15,121 nt of DNA from Hyphomicrobiales bacterium (GTDB taxonomy: Bacteria; Pseudomonadota; Alphaproteobacteria; Rhizobiales; Beijerinckiaceae). How positions within the stretch are numbered: the first letter of the stretch is position 1; every line of letters begins with the position of its first letter. Below are positions 1 through 7,060 of the stretch, piece after piece. A model generated the notes under the pieces. That model was not told the DNA's origin. It did no database searches and saw only the letters and a list, made by a program, of their open reading frames with translations. A program made the translations under genes and the position numbers. The stretch is taken from contig JANYDZ010000509.1 in the NCBI GenBank assembly GCA_025363375.1, forward strand, positions 1 through 15,121, given 5' to 3'.

Positions 1-1203
1 GGCGCCCGTGTAAGCCATCGACGTCTCCAGGTCGCGCCGCAGCAGCGCCAGCGCGTGCACCGCGCCGCGCTCGCCGGCCACCGCGCAGCCGTACAGCGTC
101 GGGCGCCCGCTCAACACCGCCTTCGCGCCGAGCGCCAGCGCTTTCAAAACGTCGCCGCCGCGGCGAATGCCGCTGTCGACGATCACAGCGCACTTGTCGC
201 CGACTTCCGCGACAATCTCCGGCAGCACGTCGAGCGAAGCGACGGCGGCGTCGAGATTGCGTCCGCCATGATTGGAAATCACCACGCCCTCGACGCCTTC
301 GGACACGGCGCGCGCCGCGTCTTCGGGAAGCTGCACGCCTTTCACCAGAATGGGGCCCTTCCAGATCTCGCGCAGACGCGCGATGTCGGACCAGTTGAGA
401 TTGTCGCCGCGCAATTTCGCCGCGCCGCCGCCCATGAGAATCGGCTTGCCGTCTTCGCCTTTGGGGTAGTGCACCTGCGTCGGCATGCCGCCGTTCTGCA
501 GATAAAGGCGCAACACGTTCCACATCCAGCGCGGCGAAGCCGCGACATCCAGAACAATGCGCGGATTGTAGGTGAAGGGCGAATTGAAGCCGTTTTTGCG
601 GTTGTATTCGCGAATCGGCGAGACCGGCGTGTCGCCCGTCAGGATCAACGTTTCAAAGCCGGCGTCGCGGGCGCGTTTGACGAGCGCGTGCGATAATTCG
701 CGGTCGCGCCACATGTAGAGTTGAAACCATTTTCGCCCCTCCTCGACGCTGGCGATGCGCTCGATGGCGGTCAGCGAGGGCGTCGCCAGCGTGAACGGCA
801 CGCCCGCGCGGGCGGCGGCTTTGGCCAGCTCCAGCTCGCCCTCGTACCACGCGAGCCCCGCGGCGCCGGTGGGCGCGATGGCGAGCGGCATCGACATGGG
901 CTTGCCGAACAGCTCGGTTTGGGTTGAGCGCGTGGAGACGTCGACAAGCACCTTGTTGCGCAGCTTGACGCGCTGAAACGAGGCGCGGTTGTCGCGCAGC
1001 GCGTTCTCGTCCTCCGAGCCCCTGTCGATGAATTCGAAGACGCCCCTGGGCAACGTGCGTTTCGCCCCAAGGCGGAGATCTTCGATGTTCATGAATTTCT
1101 TTTCGAGCGCCGGGTCCGGCTCTGGCGACGGCCATGCCGCCTCAGGCGCTTTGGCGATGGGCCAAGCGGCCAGCGTCGAACTGGAAGCGAGGGGTGCGTT
1201 CAT
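1..1203 (-). CDS. FMN-dependent alpha-hydroxy-acid dehydrogenase, lactate/mandelate type (3' end cut by window edge)
   Basis: Flavoenzyme of the FMN_dh (LldD / glycolate oxidase / mandelate dehydrogenase) family, which oxidises an L-2-hydroxy acid to the 2-keto acid; the substrate cannot be told here. 401 residues are visible with no stop, so only a short tail is missing. By recalled alignment to glycolate oxidase the active-site set is Tyr163 (FQLY), Asp191, Arg198, Lys288 (ILVKGV), His312 and Arg315 (SNHGGRNLD). The position of catalytic-pocket Tyr24 is Phe58 (GVFEFID). The Asp191 motif reads LTGDTP, where TVDTP is usual. About 38 residues precede the usual N-terminus. Start ATG at 1203 is chosen for a perfect AGGAGG at 1214-1209; an internal Met38 would give a family-like start but has no good ribosome site. 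Family certain, substrate unknown. Confidence 0.93.
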   Translation of the reverse strand, partial: MNAPLASSSTLAAWPIAKAPEAAWPSPEPDPALEKKFMNIEDLRLGAKRTLPRGVFEFIDRGSEDENALRDNRASFQRVKLRNKVLVDVSTRSTQTELFGKPMSMPLAIAPTGAAGLAWYEGELELAKAAARAGVPFTLATPSLTAIERIASVEEGRKWFQLYMWRDRELSHALVKRARDAGFETLILTGDTPVSPIREYNRKNGFNSPFTYNPRIVLDVAASPRWMWNVLRLYLQNGGMPTQVHYPKGEDGKPILMGGGAAKLRGDNLNWSDIARLREIWKGPILVKGVQLPEDAARAVSEGVEGVVISNHGGRNLDAAVASLDVLPEIVAEVGDKCAVIVDSGIRRGGDVLKALALGAKAVLSGRPTLYGCAVAGERGAVHALALLRRDLETSMAYTGA

Positions 1204-1221
1204 GGGTTCCTCCTGTGCGGG

Positions 1222-1250
1222 ACTTTAAGACGCGGTTGCGGGTTGGTCGA
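1222..1250 (-). promoter_or_regulatory. Candidate sigma70-type promoter for the hydroxy-acid dehydrogenase
   Basis: Read on the minus strand: -35 TCGACC (1250-1245), 17-nt spacer, -10 TAAAGT (1227-1222), each matching 4 of 6 consensus bases. The start would fall about 1215, giving a very short leader whose first bases are the AGGAGG ribosome site. Found by eye only. Confidence 0.3.
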
Positions 1251-1275
1251 GGGCCGGCTTGCAGGGCCGGCTTGC
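1250..1275. repeat. Perfect 13-bp tandem duplication in the divergent promoter region
   Basis: AGGGCCGGCTTGC occurs twice head to tail at 1250-1262 and 1263-1275 with no mismatch. It lies between the two divergent genes, touches the candidate -35 of the left-hand gene and ends 6 nt before the candidate -35 of the right-hand gene. It could be a replication-slippage duplication or a tandem regulator site; the sequence does not decide. Confidence 0.8.
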
Positions 1276-1281
1276 GCCCCC

Positions 1282-1309
1282 TTGACCGCCGCGCGCCCTG
1301 CGCTATTCC
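1282..1309 (+). promoter_or_regulatory. Candidate sigma70-type promoter for the FAH-family gene
   Basis: -35 TTGACC (1282-1287, 5 of 6 consensus), 16-nt spacer, -10 TATTCC (1304-1309, 3 of 6). A start near 1316 would leave a leader of about 20 nt that still holds the GAGGA ribosome site. Eye-based. Confidence 0.35.
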
Positions 1310-1336
1310 TGCGCATTGTCAGCTTGAGGAACCAAC

Positions 1337-2200
1337 ATGAAAATCGTGGCGTTTGACCGCAAAGACGGAGCGGGACTGGGCATTGTCGAGGGCGACCAGG
1401 CGATCGACCTTTCAGCGGTCGACGCCGCCGCCCCGCGCGAACTTGGCGCCGTTTTGCGCGGCGCCGGCGTCGCCGCGCTGGGCGCCATCGCCAGCCGCGC
1501 GGCCGCGGCGCATAAAATTCCGCTCGCCGGCGTCAAATACCGCATGCCCGTCGAGACGCCCGGCAAGATCATCTGCCTCGGCCTCAACTATACCGAGCAT
1601 GTCGCCGAAGGCGCCTACAAGCCGCAGGATTATCCCACCCTGTTCAACCGCTGCATGACCTCGCTCGTGCCGCACGCGGCGCCGCTGGAACGCCCGCAAT
1701 GCTCCATCCAGTTCGACTACGAGGCGGAGCTTGTCGCCATCATCGGCAAGAAGGCGCGGCATCTGACCAAAGACAACGCGCTCGATTGCGTGGCGGGATA
1801 TTCCTGCTTCAACGACGGCAGCATACGCGAGTACCAAAGACATACGGTGCAATGGACCATGGGCAAGAATTTTGACCGTTCGGGCAGTTTCGGCCCGTTC
1901 TTCGTGAGCGCCGACGAACTGCCGCCCGGCGCGTCGGGCCTGTCGATTGAATGCCGCCTCAACGGCGTGTCGGTGCAGAAGGACAACACGAAGAACATGT
2001 CCTTCAACGTTCTCGACACGCTGCTTTACGTGACAAAAGGCATCACGCTGGAGCCGGGCGATCTGCTCGTCATGGGCACGCCGTCCGGCGTCGGCCACGG
2101 CCGCAAGCCGCAATTGTGGATGAAGGCGGGCGATGTCTGCGAGGTCGAGATCGAGAAGGTCGGCCTGCTCGCCAACGGGATCGTCGATGAAGTCTTGTGA
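1337..2200 (+). CDS. Fumarylacetoacetate hydrolase (FAH) family protein
   Basis: 287-residue member of the FAH / 2-keto-4-pentenoate hydratase / HpcE-type isomerase superfamily: cytosolic metal-dependent enzymes that hydrolyse, hydrate or decarboxylate oxo-acids at the end of aromatic or sugar-acid breakdown. A family-specific N-terminal stretch (1-75) precedes the catalytic domain, which begins KIICLGLNY (77-85). Likely divalent-metal ligands are Glu129 and Glu131 (DYEAEL) and Asp160 (FNDGSIREYQ). QWTMGKNFD (172-180) and MGTPSGVG (246-253) are further superfamily signatures. Start ATG is supported by GAGGA at 1326-1330, six bases upstream. It is divergent from a 2-hydroxy-acid dehydrogenase, so both could serve one catabolic route, but the substrate is not deducible. 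Metal-ligand assignment rests on remembered family patterns. Confidence 0.93.
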   Translation: MKIVAFDRKDGAGLGIVEGDQAIDLSAVDAAAPRELGAVLRGAGVAALGAIASRAAAAHKIPLAGVKYRMPVETPGKIICLGLNYTEHVAEGAYKPQDYPTLFNRCMTSLVPHAAPLERPQCSIQFDYEAELVAIIGKKARHLTKDNALDCVAGYSCFNDGSIREYQRHTVQWTMGKNFDRSGSFGPFFVSADELPPGASGLSIECRLNGVSVQKDNTKNMSFNVLDTLLYVTKGITLEPGDLLVMGTPSGVGHGRKPQLWMKAGDVCEVEIEKVGLLANGIVDEVL

Positions 2201-2215
2201 TCGATTGCGGCGAAG

Positions 2216-2240
2216 CAAGGGCGCGCTTGCGCCCTTGTTT
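2216..2240 (+). terminator. Hairpin terminator after the FAH-family gene
   Basis: Perfect 9-bp stem CAAGGGCGC (2216-2224) / GCGCCCTTG (2229-2237) with GCTT loop, followed by TTT (2238-2240). It starts 16 bases after the FAH stop codon. The T-run is short, so termination may be partial. It suggests the pirin gene has its own promoter or depends on read-through. Confidence 0.6.
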
Positions 2241-2292
2241 GGGCGGGCCGCGATGAACACATGACGCTCGACAGCAACCATCGAGGTCCATC

Positions 2293-3153
2293 ATGGCCAT
2301 GAAATCCATCGCAAAAGTCGTCGCCTCGCCGCAGCCCCACTGGGTTGGCGACGGCTTTCTCGTCCATCCGTTGTTCGCCGACCACGCGTTCCAGAACGAC
2401 GTCAGCCCCTTCCTGATGCTCGACTACGCCGCGCCGCGCGCGTTCAAGCCCTCGGCCAAACCGCCAGGCGTCGGCGTGCATCCGCACAAAGGCTTCGAGA
2501 CCGTCACCATTGTTTACAACGGCGAGGTCGAGCACCGCGATTCCGCCGGCAATTCCGGCGTGATCGGCCCCGGCGACGTGCAATGGATGACGGCGGGGCG
2601 CGGCATTCTGCACGAGGAGTTTCACTCGCGCGAAGCCGCCAAACGCGGCGGCGTGGTGTCGATGGCGCAGCTTTGGGTGAATCTCCCCAGGCGCGACAAG
2701 GGCGCCGCGCCCGGCTATCAGGACATCCGCGACTCCGCCATTCCGCGCATAAAATTCGACGGCGGCGAGCTGCGCGTCATCGCCGGCGCCCATGGCGACG
2801 TGAAAGGCCCCGCGCATACGTTCACGCGCATGAATGTGTGGGACATCAGGCTTGACGCCGGGGGCCGCGTGACGCTGCCGCTGCATGACGGCGATCCCGC
2901 GATCCTCCCGGTCTTTTCAGGCCGCGTCGCGGTCAACGGCGAGCGGCTTGTGGAGAGCTCGCATGTCGCGCTGTTCGAGCGCGCCGGCGGCGCGATCGCC
3001 CTTGAGGCGAAGGAGGCCTCGCAATTGCTGCTGCTGTCGGGCGAACCCATCGACGAACCCATCGCCGCCTACGGGCCGTTTGTCATGAATACGCAGGTCG
3101 AGATCAGGCAGGCGATGGAGGAGTTCCGCGCGGGAAAAATGGGGGTTCTGTAA
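2293..3153 (+). CDS. Pirin family protein (bicupin)
   Basis: 286-residue pirin: N-terminal pirin cupin (about 20-125) and C-terminal pirin cupin (about 175-275). The single metal site of the N-terminal cupin is intact: His63 and His65 (GVHPHKGFET), His107 and Glu109 (GILHEEF), matching the His56/His58/His101/Glu103 set of human pirin. Bacterial pirins are cytosolic; some have quercetin dioxygenase activity and some act as redox-linked regulators or bind pyruvate dehydrogenase. Nothing here decides among these. Start ATG 2293 has GAGG at 2283-2286; a second ATG two codons later (2299) is less well spaced. The gene lies behind a hairpin terminator and 196 bp before the FAD oxidoreductase; that gap shows no further gene or clear signal. 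Confidence 0.94.
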   Translation: MAMKSIAKVVASPQPHWVGDGFLVHPLFADHAFQNDVSPFLMLDYAAPRAFKPSAKPPGVGVHPHKGFETVTIVYNGEVEHRDSAGNSGVIGPGDVQWMTAGRGILHEEFHSREAAKRGGVVSMAQLWVNLPRRDKGAAPGYQDIRDSAIPRIKFDGGELRVIAGAHGDVKGPAHTFTRMNVWDIRLDAGGRVTLPLHDGDPAILPVFSGRVAVNGERLVESSHVALFERAGGAIALEAKEASQLLLLSGEPIDEPIAAYGPFVMNTQVEIRQAMEEFRAGKMGVL

Positions 3154-3349
3154 GCGCTCAACGCGCCGGATCGAGAAACGCTGTCCGTCTTCAAATTTTC
3201 GCCGCCGTCAGAAAGATCATCGACGAGGGCGGGCCATTTCGCAGCCTTGCCGAACCCAGGGCGGACAAATCTGCCAGCACGCGGCGGCTTATGGTCGCCG
3301 CAAGTCAAGGCGCGGTCTCGATTGCCGTCTGGAGTAGCCGGAGTCTCCC

Positions 3350-4450
3350 TTGGAAAAAGTCGATGCCATCGTCGTGGGAGCCGGCGTTGTCGGCCTGGCG
3401 GCCGCGCGCGCGCTGGCGCTCGCCGGGCGCGAGGTGCTGATTCTTGAAAAGGCCGGGAGCTTCGGCGCGGAAACCTCTTCGCGCAACAGCGAGGTTATTC
3501 ACGCGGGCATTTACTACCCCAAGGCTTCCCTCATGGCGCGCTTCTGCGTCGCCGGGCGAAAGTCGCTCTACGCCTATCTGGCCGAGCGCGGCCTGCCGCA
3601 CAAAAACTGCGGCAAATTGATCGTGGCGACCGATGCCGACGAACTGACAAAACTCGCTGGCATCCGCGTCCGCGCAGCCGCCAACGGCGTCGACGACTTG
3701 CGCTTGCTGAGTGCGGCGCAGGCGCGCGCGCTGGAGCCGGCGCTGGCCTGCGCGGGCGCGCTGCTGTCGCCCTCCACCGGCCTCGTCGACAGCCACGCCT
3801 ACATGCTGTCGCTGCTCGGCGACGCCGAAAACGCCGGCGCGACGCTGGTCTGTCGCGCGCCGGTCGAGGGCGGGCGGACGATCGAGGGCGGCGTTGCGGT
3901 GGATGTCGGCGGCGCCGACCCCCTACGGCTCGCCTGCCGGCTGCTGGTGAATTCCGCCGGCCTGCATGCGCCCGCTTTGGCGCGCTCCATCGCGGGCATG
4001 CCGCGCGAAAAAATCCCGCGCGAATATTTCGCCAAGGGCAATTATTTCACGCTGACGGGACGCCCGCCCTTCACGCGGCTGATCTATCCCGTGCCTGTGC
4101 CCGGCGGCCTTGGCACGCACCTCACCCTCGATCTGGCGGGCCAGGCGCGGTTCGGGCCCGATGTCGAGTGGGTGGAAAAGCTCGACTACGAGGTCGATCC
4201 GCGTCGCGGCGATTCCTTCTACGCTTCGATTCGTCGGTACTGGCCAGCCTTGCCCGACGGCGCCCTGCAACCCGGCTATTGCGGCATCCGCCCCAAAATC
4301 GCGCCGCCGGGCGCGCCAGGGCGGGATTTCGTCGTGCAGGGCCCAAAAGAGCATGGCATTGCGGGGCTCGTGAACCTCTTTGGCATCGAATCGCCGGGGC
4401 TGACGGCGTCGCTGGCGCTGGGGCAGGCCGTGGCGGAGATGGTCCTGTAA
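3350..4450 (+). CDS. FAD-dependent oxidoreductase, L-2-hydroxyglutarate oxidase (LhgO/L2HGDH)-like
   Basis: 366-residue DAO-family flavoprotein. The N-terminal FAD-binding fold shows GAGVVG (10-15) and the ribose-binding Glu33 (ILEK). SSRNSEVIHAGIYY (43-56) followed by SLMARFC (60-66) is the pattern of L-2-hydroxyglutarate dehydrogenases, which oxidise the side product L-2-hydroxyglutarate to 2-oxoglutarate. The C-terminal FAD contact VNLFGIESPGLTASLALG (340-357) is also typical. Length is somewhat short of the roughly 400 residues of E. coli LhgO, so another 2-hydroxy acid is possible. The start is TTG at 3350, chosen because GGAG (3340-3343) lies six bases upstream and the Rossmann motif begins at residue 5. 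Stop is 61 bp before gpmI. Subfamily is likely, exact substrate unproved. Confidence 0.88.
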   Translation: MEKVDAIVVGAGVVGLAAARALALAGREVLILEKAGSFGAETSSRNSEVIHAGIYYPKASLMARFCVAGRKSLYAYLAERGLPHKNCGKLIVATDADELTKLAGIRVRAAANGVDDLRLLSAAQARALEPALACAGALLSPSTGLVDSHAYMLSLLGDAENAGATLVCRAPVEGGRTIEGGVAVDVGGADPLRLACRLLVNSAGLHAPALARSIAGMPREKIPREYFAKGNYFTLTGRPPFTRLIYPVPVPGGLGTHLTLDLAGQARFGPDVEWVEKLDYEVDPRRGDSFYASIRRYWPALPDGALQPGYCGIRPKIAPPGAPGRDFVVQGPKEHGIAGLVNLFGIESPGLTASLALGQAVAEMVL

Positions 4451-4511
4451 CCCCGCTGTTGTCGCGCGCCGCAGACCCATTTAGACAGCGCTGACATTCC
4501 ACGAGGTTCCC

Positions 4512-6029
4512 ATGCCCGCCCACCGCCCCGTCATGCTCGTCATCCTCGATGGCTTCGGCTGGCGTGAAGAGACCGCCGACAACGCCGTGCGCCTCGCGAA
4601 CACGCCGGTCTTCGACGATCTCTGGGCCAATTCCCCCCACGCCTTTCTCGACACGTCGGGCAAGGACGTCGGCCTGCCCGCCGGACAGATGGGCAATTCG
4701 GAAGTGGGCCATCTCAACATCGGCGCGGGCCGCGTTGTCATGCAGGATCTTCCGCGCGTCACCGACGCGGTCGAGGGGGGACAGCTCGGCGAGATCGCGG
4801 AGCTGCGCGGCTTCATCGAGAAACTGCGCGCCTCCGGCGGCGCCTGTCATCTGCTCGGCCTCGTCTCGCCGGGCGGCGTCCATTCCCATCAGGATCACGC
4901 GGCGGCGCTGGCGAAGTTCATCGCCGCGGCGGGCGTGCCGACCTTCATTCACGCGCTGACCGATGGCCGCGACACGCCGCCGCGTTCGGCTGACGAAGAC
5001 CTGAAACGCCTTGTCGCGGCGCTGCCGCCCGCCGTAAAAATCGCCACCGTCTGCGGGCGTTACTGGGCGATGGACCGCGACAACCGCTGGGAGCGCGTCG
5101 CCCGCGCCTATAATCTGTTGGTGGACGCGCAAGCGCCACGCTTCGAGGATCCGCTCGCCGTGATGCAAGCCTCCTACGCGGCCGACAAGACGGACGAGTT
5201 CGTCGAACCCGCCGTTGTCGGCGATTATGCCGGCATGAAGGACGGCGACGGCGTTCTCTGCTTCAATTTTCGCGCCGACCGGGCGCGCGAGATCATGGGC
5301 GCTCTCGTCGATCCCGCCTTCAAGGGGTTTGAGCGCAAGCGCGTCGTGCGCTTCGCCGCCGCCGCCGGCCTCACGCAATATTCGGTCGAACTCGACAAGC
5401 TGCTCACGACCCTGTTTCAGCCGCAGAGCCTCGACAACGTCATCGGCAAGGTCGTCGCCGACGCGGGCCGCACGCAATTGCGCATGGCCGAGACGGAGAA
5501 ATATCCGCACGTCACCTACTTTCTCAATGGCGGCGAAGAGATCCCCTACAAGGGCGAGGACCGCATCATGGTGCCCTCGCCGAAGGTCGCGACCTACGAT
5601 CTGCAACCCGAGATGTCCGCGCCCGAACTGACCGACAAGGCCGTCGAGGCCATCGCCTCGGGCAAATACGATCTCATCGTCCTGAACTACGCCAATCCCG
5701 ACATGGTCGGCCACACCGGAATCCTTTCCGCCGCCGTCAAGGCGGTGGAAACCGTCGAGGCGGGTCTCGGCCGCATCGTCGCCGCGCTGAAAAAAGCCGG
5801 CGGCGCGTTGATCGTCACCGCCGACCACGGCAATTGCGAGATGATGCGCGACCCTGAAACGGGCGAACCGCATACGGCGCACACAACTTTGCCCGTGCCG
5901 GTGATCGTGTGGAACAGCGGCGCCAACGCCATCCACAAGGGCCGCCTCGCCGATCTCGCGCCAACTGTGTTGGCGCTGATGGACATTCCGCGCCCGAAGG
6001 AAATGACCGGCGAGCCGTTGCTGGGATGA
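4512..6029 (+). CDS. gpmI: 2,3-bisphosphoglycerate-independent phosphoglycerate mutase
   Basis: 505-residue cytosolic iPGM, the usual family length; interconverts 3- and 2-phosphoglycerate using two Mn2+ and a phosphoserine intermediate. Motifs in order: VILDGFGW with metal ligand Asp13; GQMGNSEVGHLNIGAGR with catalytic Ser63; GGVHSHQDH; HALTDGRDTPP with substrate Arg; KYPHVTYF; NYANPDMVGHTG and TADHGNCEMM carrying Asp/His metal ligands; the closing TAHTTLPVPV. All expected residues are present. Start ATG has CGAGG at 4502-4506. The stop codon overlaps the next start (ATGA, 6026-6029), so the downstream dehydrogenase is probably translationally coupled to it. In a serine-cycle methylotroph this enzyme would link 2-phosphoglycerate to 3-phosphoglycerate, but that lifestyle is not shown here. 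Confidence 0.98.
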   Translation: MPAHRPVMLVILDGFGWREETADNAVRLANTPVFDDLWANSPHAFLDTSGKDVGLPAGQMGNSEVGHLNIGAGRVVMQDLPRVTDAVEGGQLGEIAELRGFIEKLRASGGACHLLGLVSPGGVHSHQDHAAALAKFIAAAGVPTFIHALTDGRDTPPRSADEDLKRLVAALPPAVKIATVCGRYWAMDRDNRWERVARAYNLLVDAQAPRFEDPLAVMQASYAADKTDEFVEPAVVGDYAGMKDGDGVLCFNFRADRAREIMGALVDPAFKGFERKRVVRFAAAAGLTQYSVELDKLLTTLFQPQSLDNVIGKVVADAGRTQLRMAETEKYPHVTYFLNGGEEIPYKGEDRIMVPSPKVATYDLQPEMSAPELTDKAVEAIASGKYDLIVLNYANPDMVGHTGILSAAVKAVETVEAGLGRIVAALKKAGGALIVTADHGNCEMMRDPETGEPHTAHTTLPVPVIVWNSGANAIHKGRLADLAPTVLALMDIPRPKEMTGEPLLG

Positions 6030-7033
6030 GCGCGCTCCGCACCATCCTCGTCACGCCGCCAAACTTCGACGCGCGGGCAAAAGCGTTTCTTGAGGCGCAT
6101 CATTGCCGCGTCGAACAACCCGCGCGGGCGGAAGGCGCGCTGAGCGTCGAAGAACTCGCCGCGCTTGTCGCGCGGGCGCAGGGTTGGATCGTCGGCCCAC
6201 AGGCTTTTGTCACGCGCGCGCTGCTGCAGGCCGCGCCTTCGTGCCGCGTTTTCTCGCGGCGCGGCGTTGGCTATGAGCGCGTCGATGTCGAAGCGGTGAA
6301 AGCGCTGGGACGGGTCGCCTGTATCGCGACGGGCGGCAACGAGGCCTCCGTCGCCGATCACGTCATCGGCCTGATGCTCGGCGTGGGACGCCGCATGCGC
6401 GAGCAGCAACTGGCGATGCTTGCGGGCGATTGGTCCATTCTGGTCGGCGCGGACCTTTGTCAAAAGACGGTGGGCATCGTCGGCCTTGGCCGCGCTGGCC
6501 GCGCGCTTGTGCGGCGCCTCAAAGGCTTTGACGCGCGCGTGCTGGCGGTGGCGCCGCGTCCCGACGCCGTCTATTGCCGCGACAACGACATCACGCTCGT
6601 CGATTTGCCGACGCTGCTGCGCGAGAGCGATTACGTCAGCCTGCACGCGCCTTTGACGCAAGCGACGCGCCATATGATCGGCGCGCGCGAACTCGGGGCG
6701 ATGAAGCCGACAAGCATTCTCGTCAACGCCGGACGCGGCGGTCTCGTCGACGACGCCGCCCTGCTCGCCGCTTTGCGCGCGCAAAAAATCGCGGGCGCGG
6801 GGCTCGATGTTTACGAGGGCGAGAGCGACGCCGCGCTGAAAGCCGTCGCGCTGGAGCTGCTCGCGTTGCCCAATGTCGTGGGCACTCCGCACACCGCGGC
6901 CTCGACGCGCGAGGGTCTGGCGCGCGCCAATCTCATCGCCGCGCGCAATGTCGTGGCCGTGCTCGACGGCGCGGATTTGCCGCGCGATTGCATTGTGGCG
7001 GATGGACGCGGCCAGGGCGACGCCGGCAAATAA
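6026..7033 (+). CDS. D-2-hydroxyacid dehydrogenase, phosphoglycerate dehydrogenase (SerA)-like
   Basis: 335-residue NAD(P)-dependent dehydrogenase. Split substrate domain (1-105 and 295-335) around a Rossmann domain with GLGRAG (153-158). Catalytic triad by recalled alignment: Arg237 (VNAGRGGLVD), Glu264 (LDVYE), His289 (TPHTAAST). GGNEASVADHVIGLML (103-118) resembles the short, ACT-domain-lacking SerA and hydroxypyruvate/glyoxylate reductase group. The end of beta-2 reads VLAVAPRP (172-179) and lacks the Asp that usually selects NAD, so NADP use is possible. ATG 6026 overlaps the gpmI stop as ATGA, implying co-expression and a role near 3-phosphoglycerate, glycerate or hydroxypyruvate. The longer open frame running back to 5909 lies inside gpmI and is rejected. 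It converges on glyS with a 27-bp gap. Confidence 0.9.
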   Translation: MSALRTILVTPPNFDARAKAFLEAHHCRVEQPARAEGALSVEELAALVARAQGWIVGPQAFVTRALLQAAPSCRVFSRRGVGYERVDVEAVKALGRVACIATGGNEASVADHVIGLMLGVGRRMREQQLAMLAGDWSILVGADLCQKTVGIVGLGRAGRALVRRLKGFDARVLAVAPRPDAVYCRDNDITLVDLPTLLRESDYVSLHAPLTQATRHMIGARELGAMKPTSILVNAGRGGLVDDAALLAALRAQKIAGAGLDVYEGESDAALKAVALELLALPNVVGTPHTAASTREGLARANLIAARNVVAVLDGADLPRDCIVADGRGQGDAGK

Positions 7034-7060
7034 GCGCTTGCGATTGTTTTACCGGCGCGC

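Noticed and set aside
3154..3349. Gap between pirin and the FAD oxidoreductase searched for a small gene or RNA
   Set aside because: Open stretches exist but none has a start with a ribosome site or a recognisable sequence; the GCGGCG/CGCCGC inverted repeat has only six pairs and no T-run.
4122..5936. 604-codon open frame on the minus strand opposite gpmI
   Set aside because: It is antisense to a complete, motif-perfect gpmI in GC-rich DNA, is Arg/Ala/Asp-rich with no family signature, and arises from codon bias.
5687..6892. 401-codon minus-strand frame opposite the gpmI end and the 2-hydroxyacid dehydrogenase
   Set aside because: Antisense shadow of two well-supported genes; composition typical of reverse-frame translation; no ribosome site or recognisable domain.
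7034..7060. Convergent gap searched for a bidirectional terminator
   Set aside because: Only 27 bp with a 4-bp GCGC repeat and a short T-run (TTTT) on the plus strand; no convincing stem.
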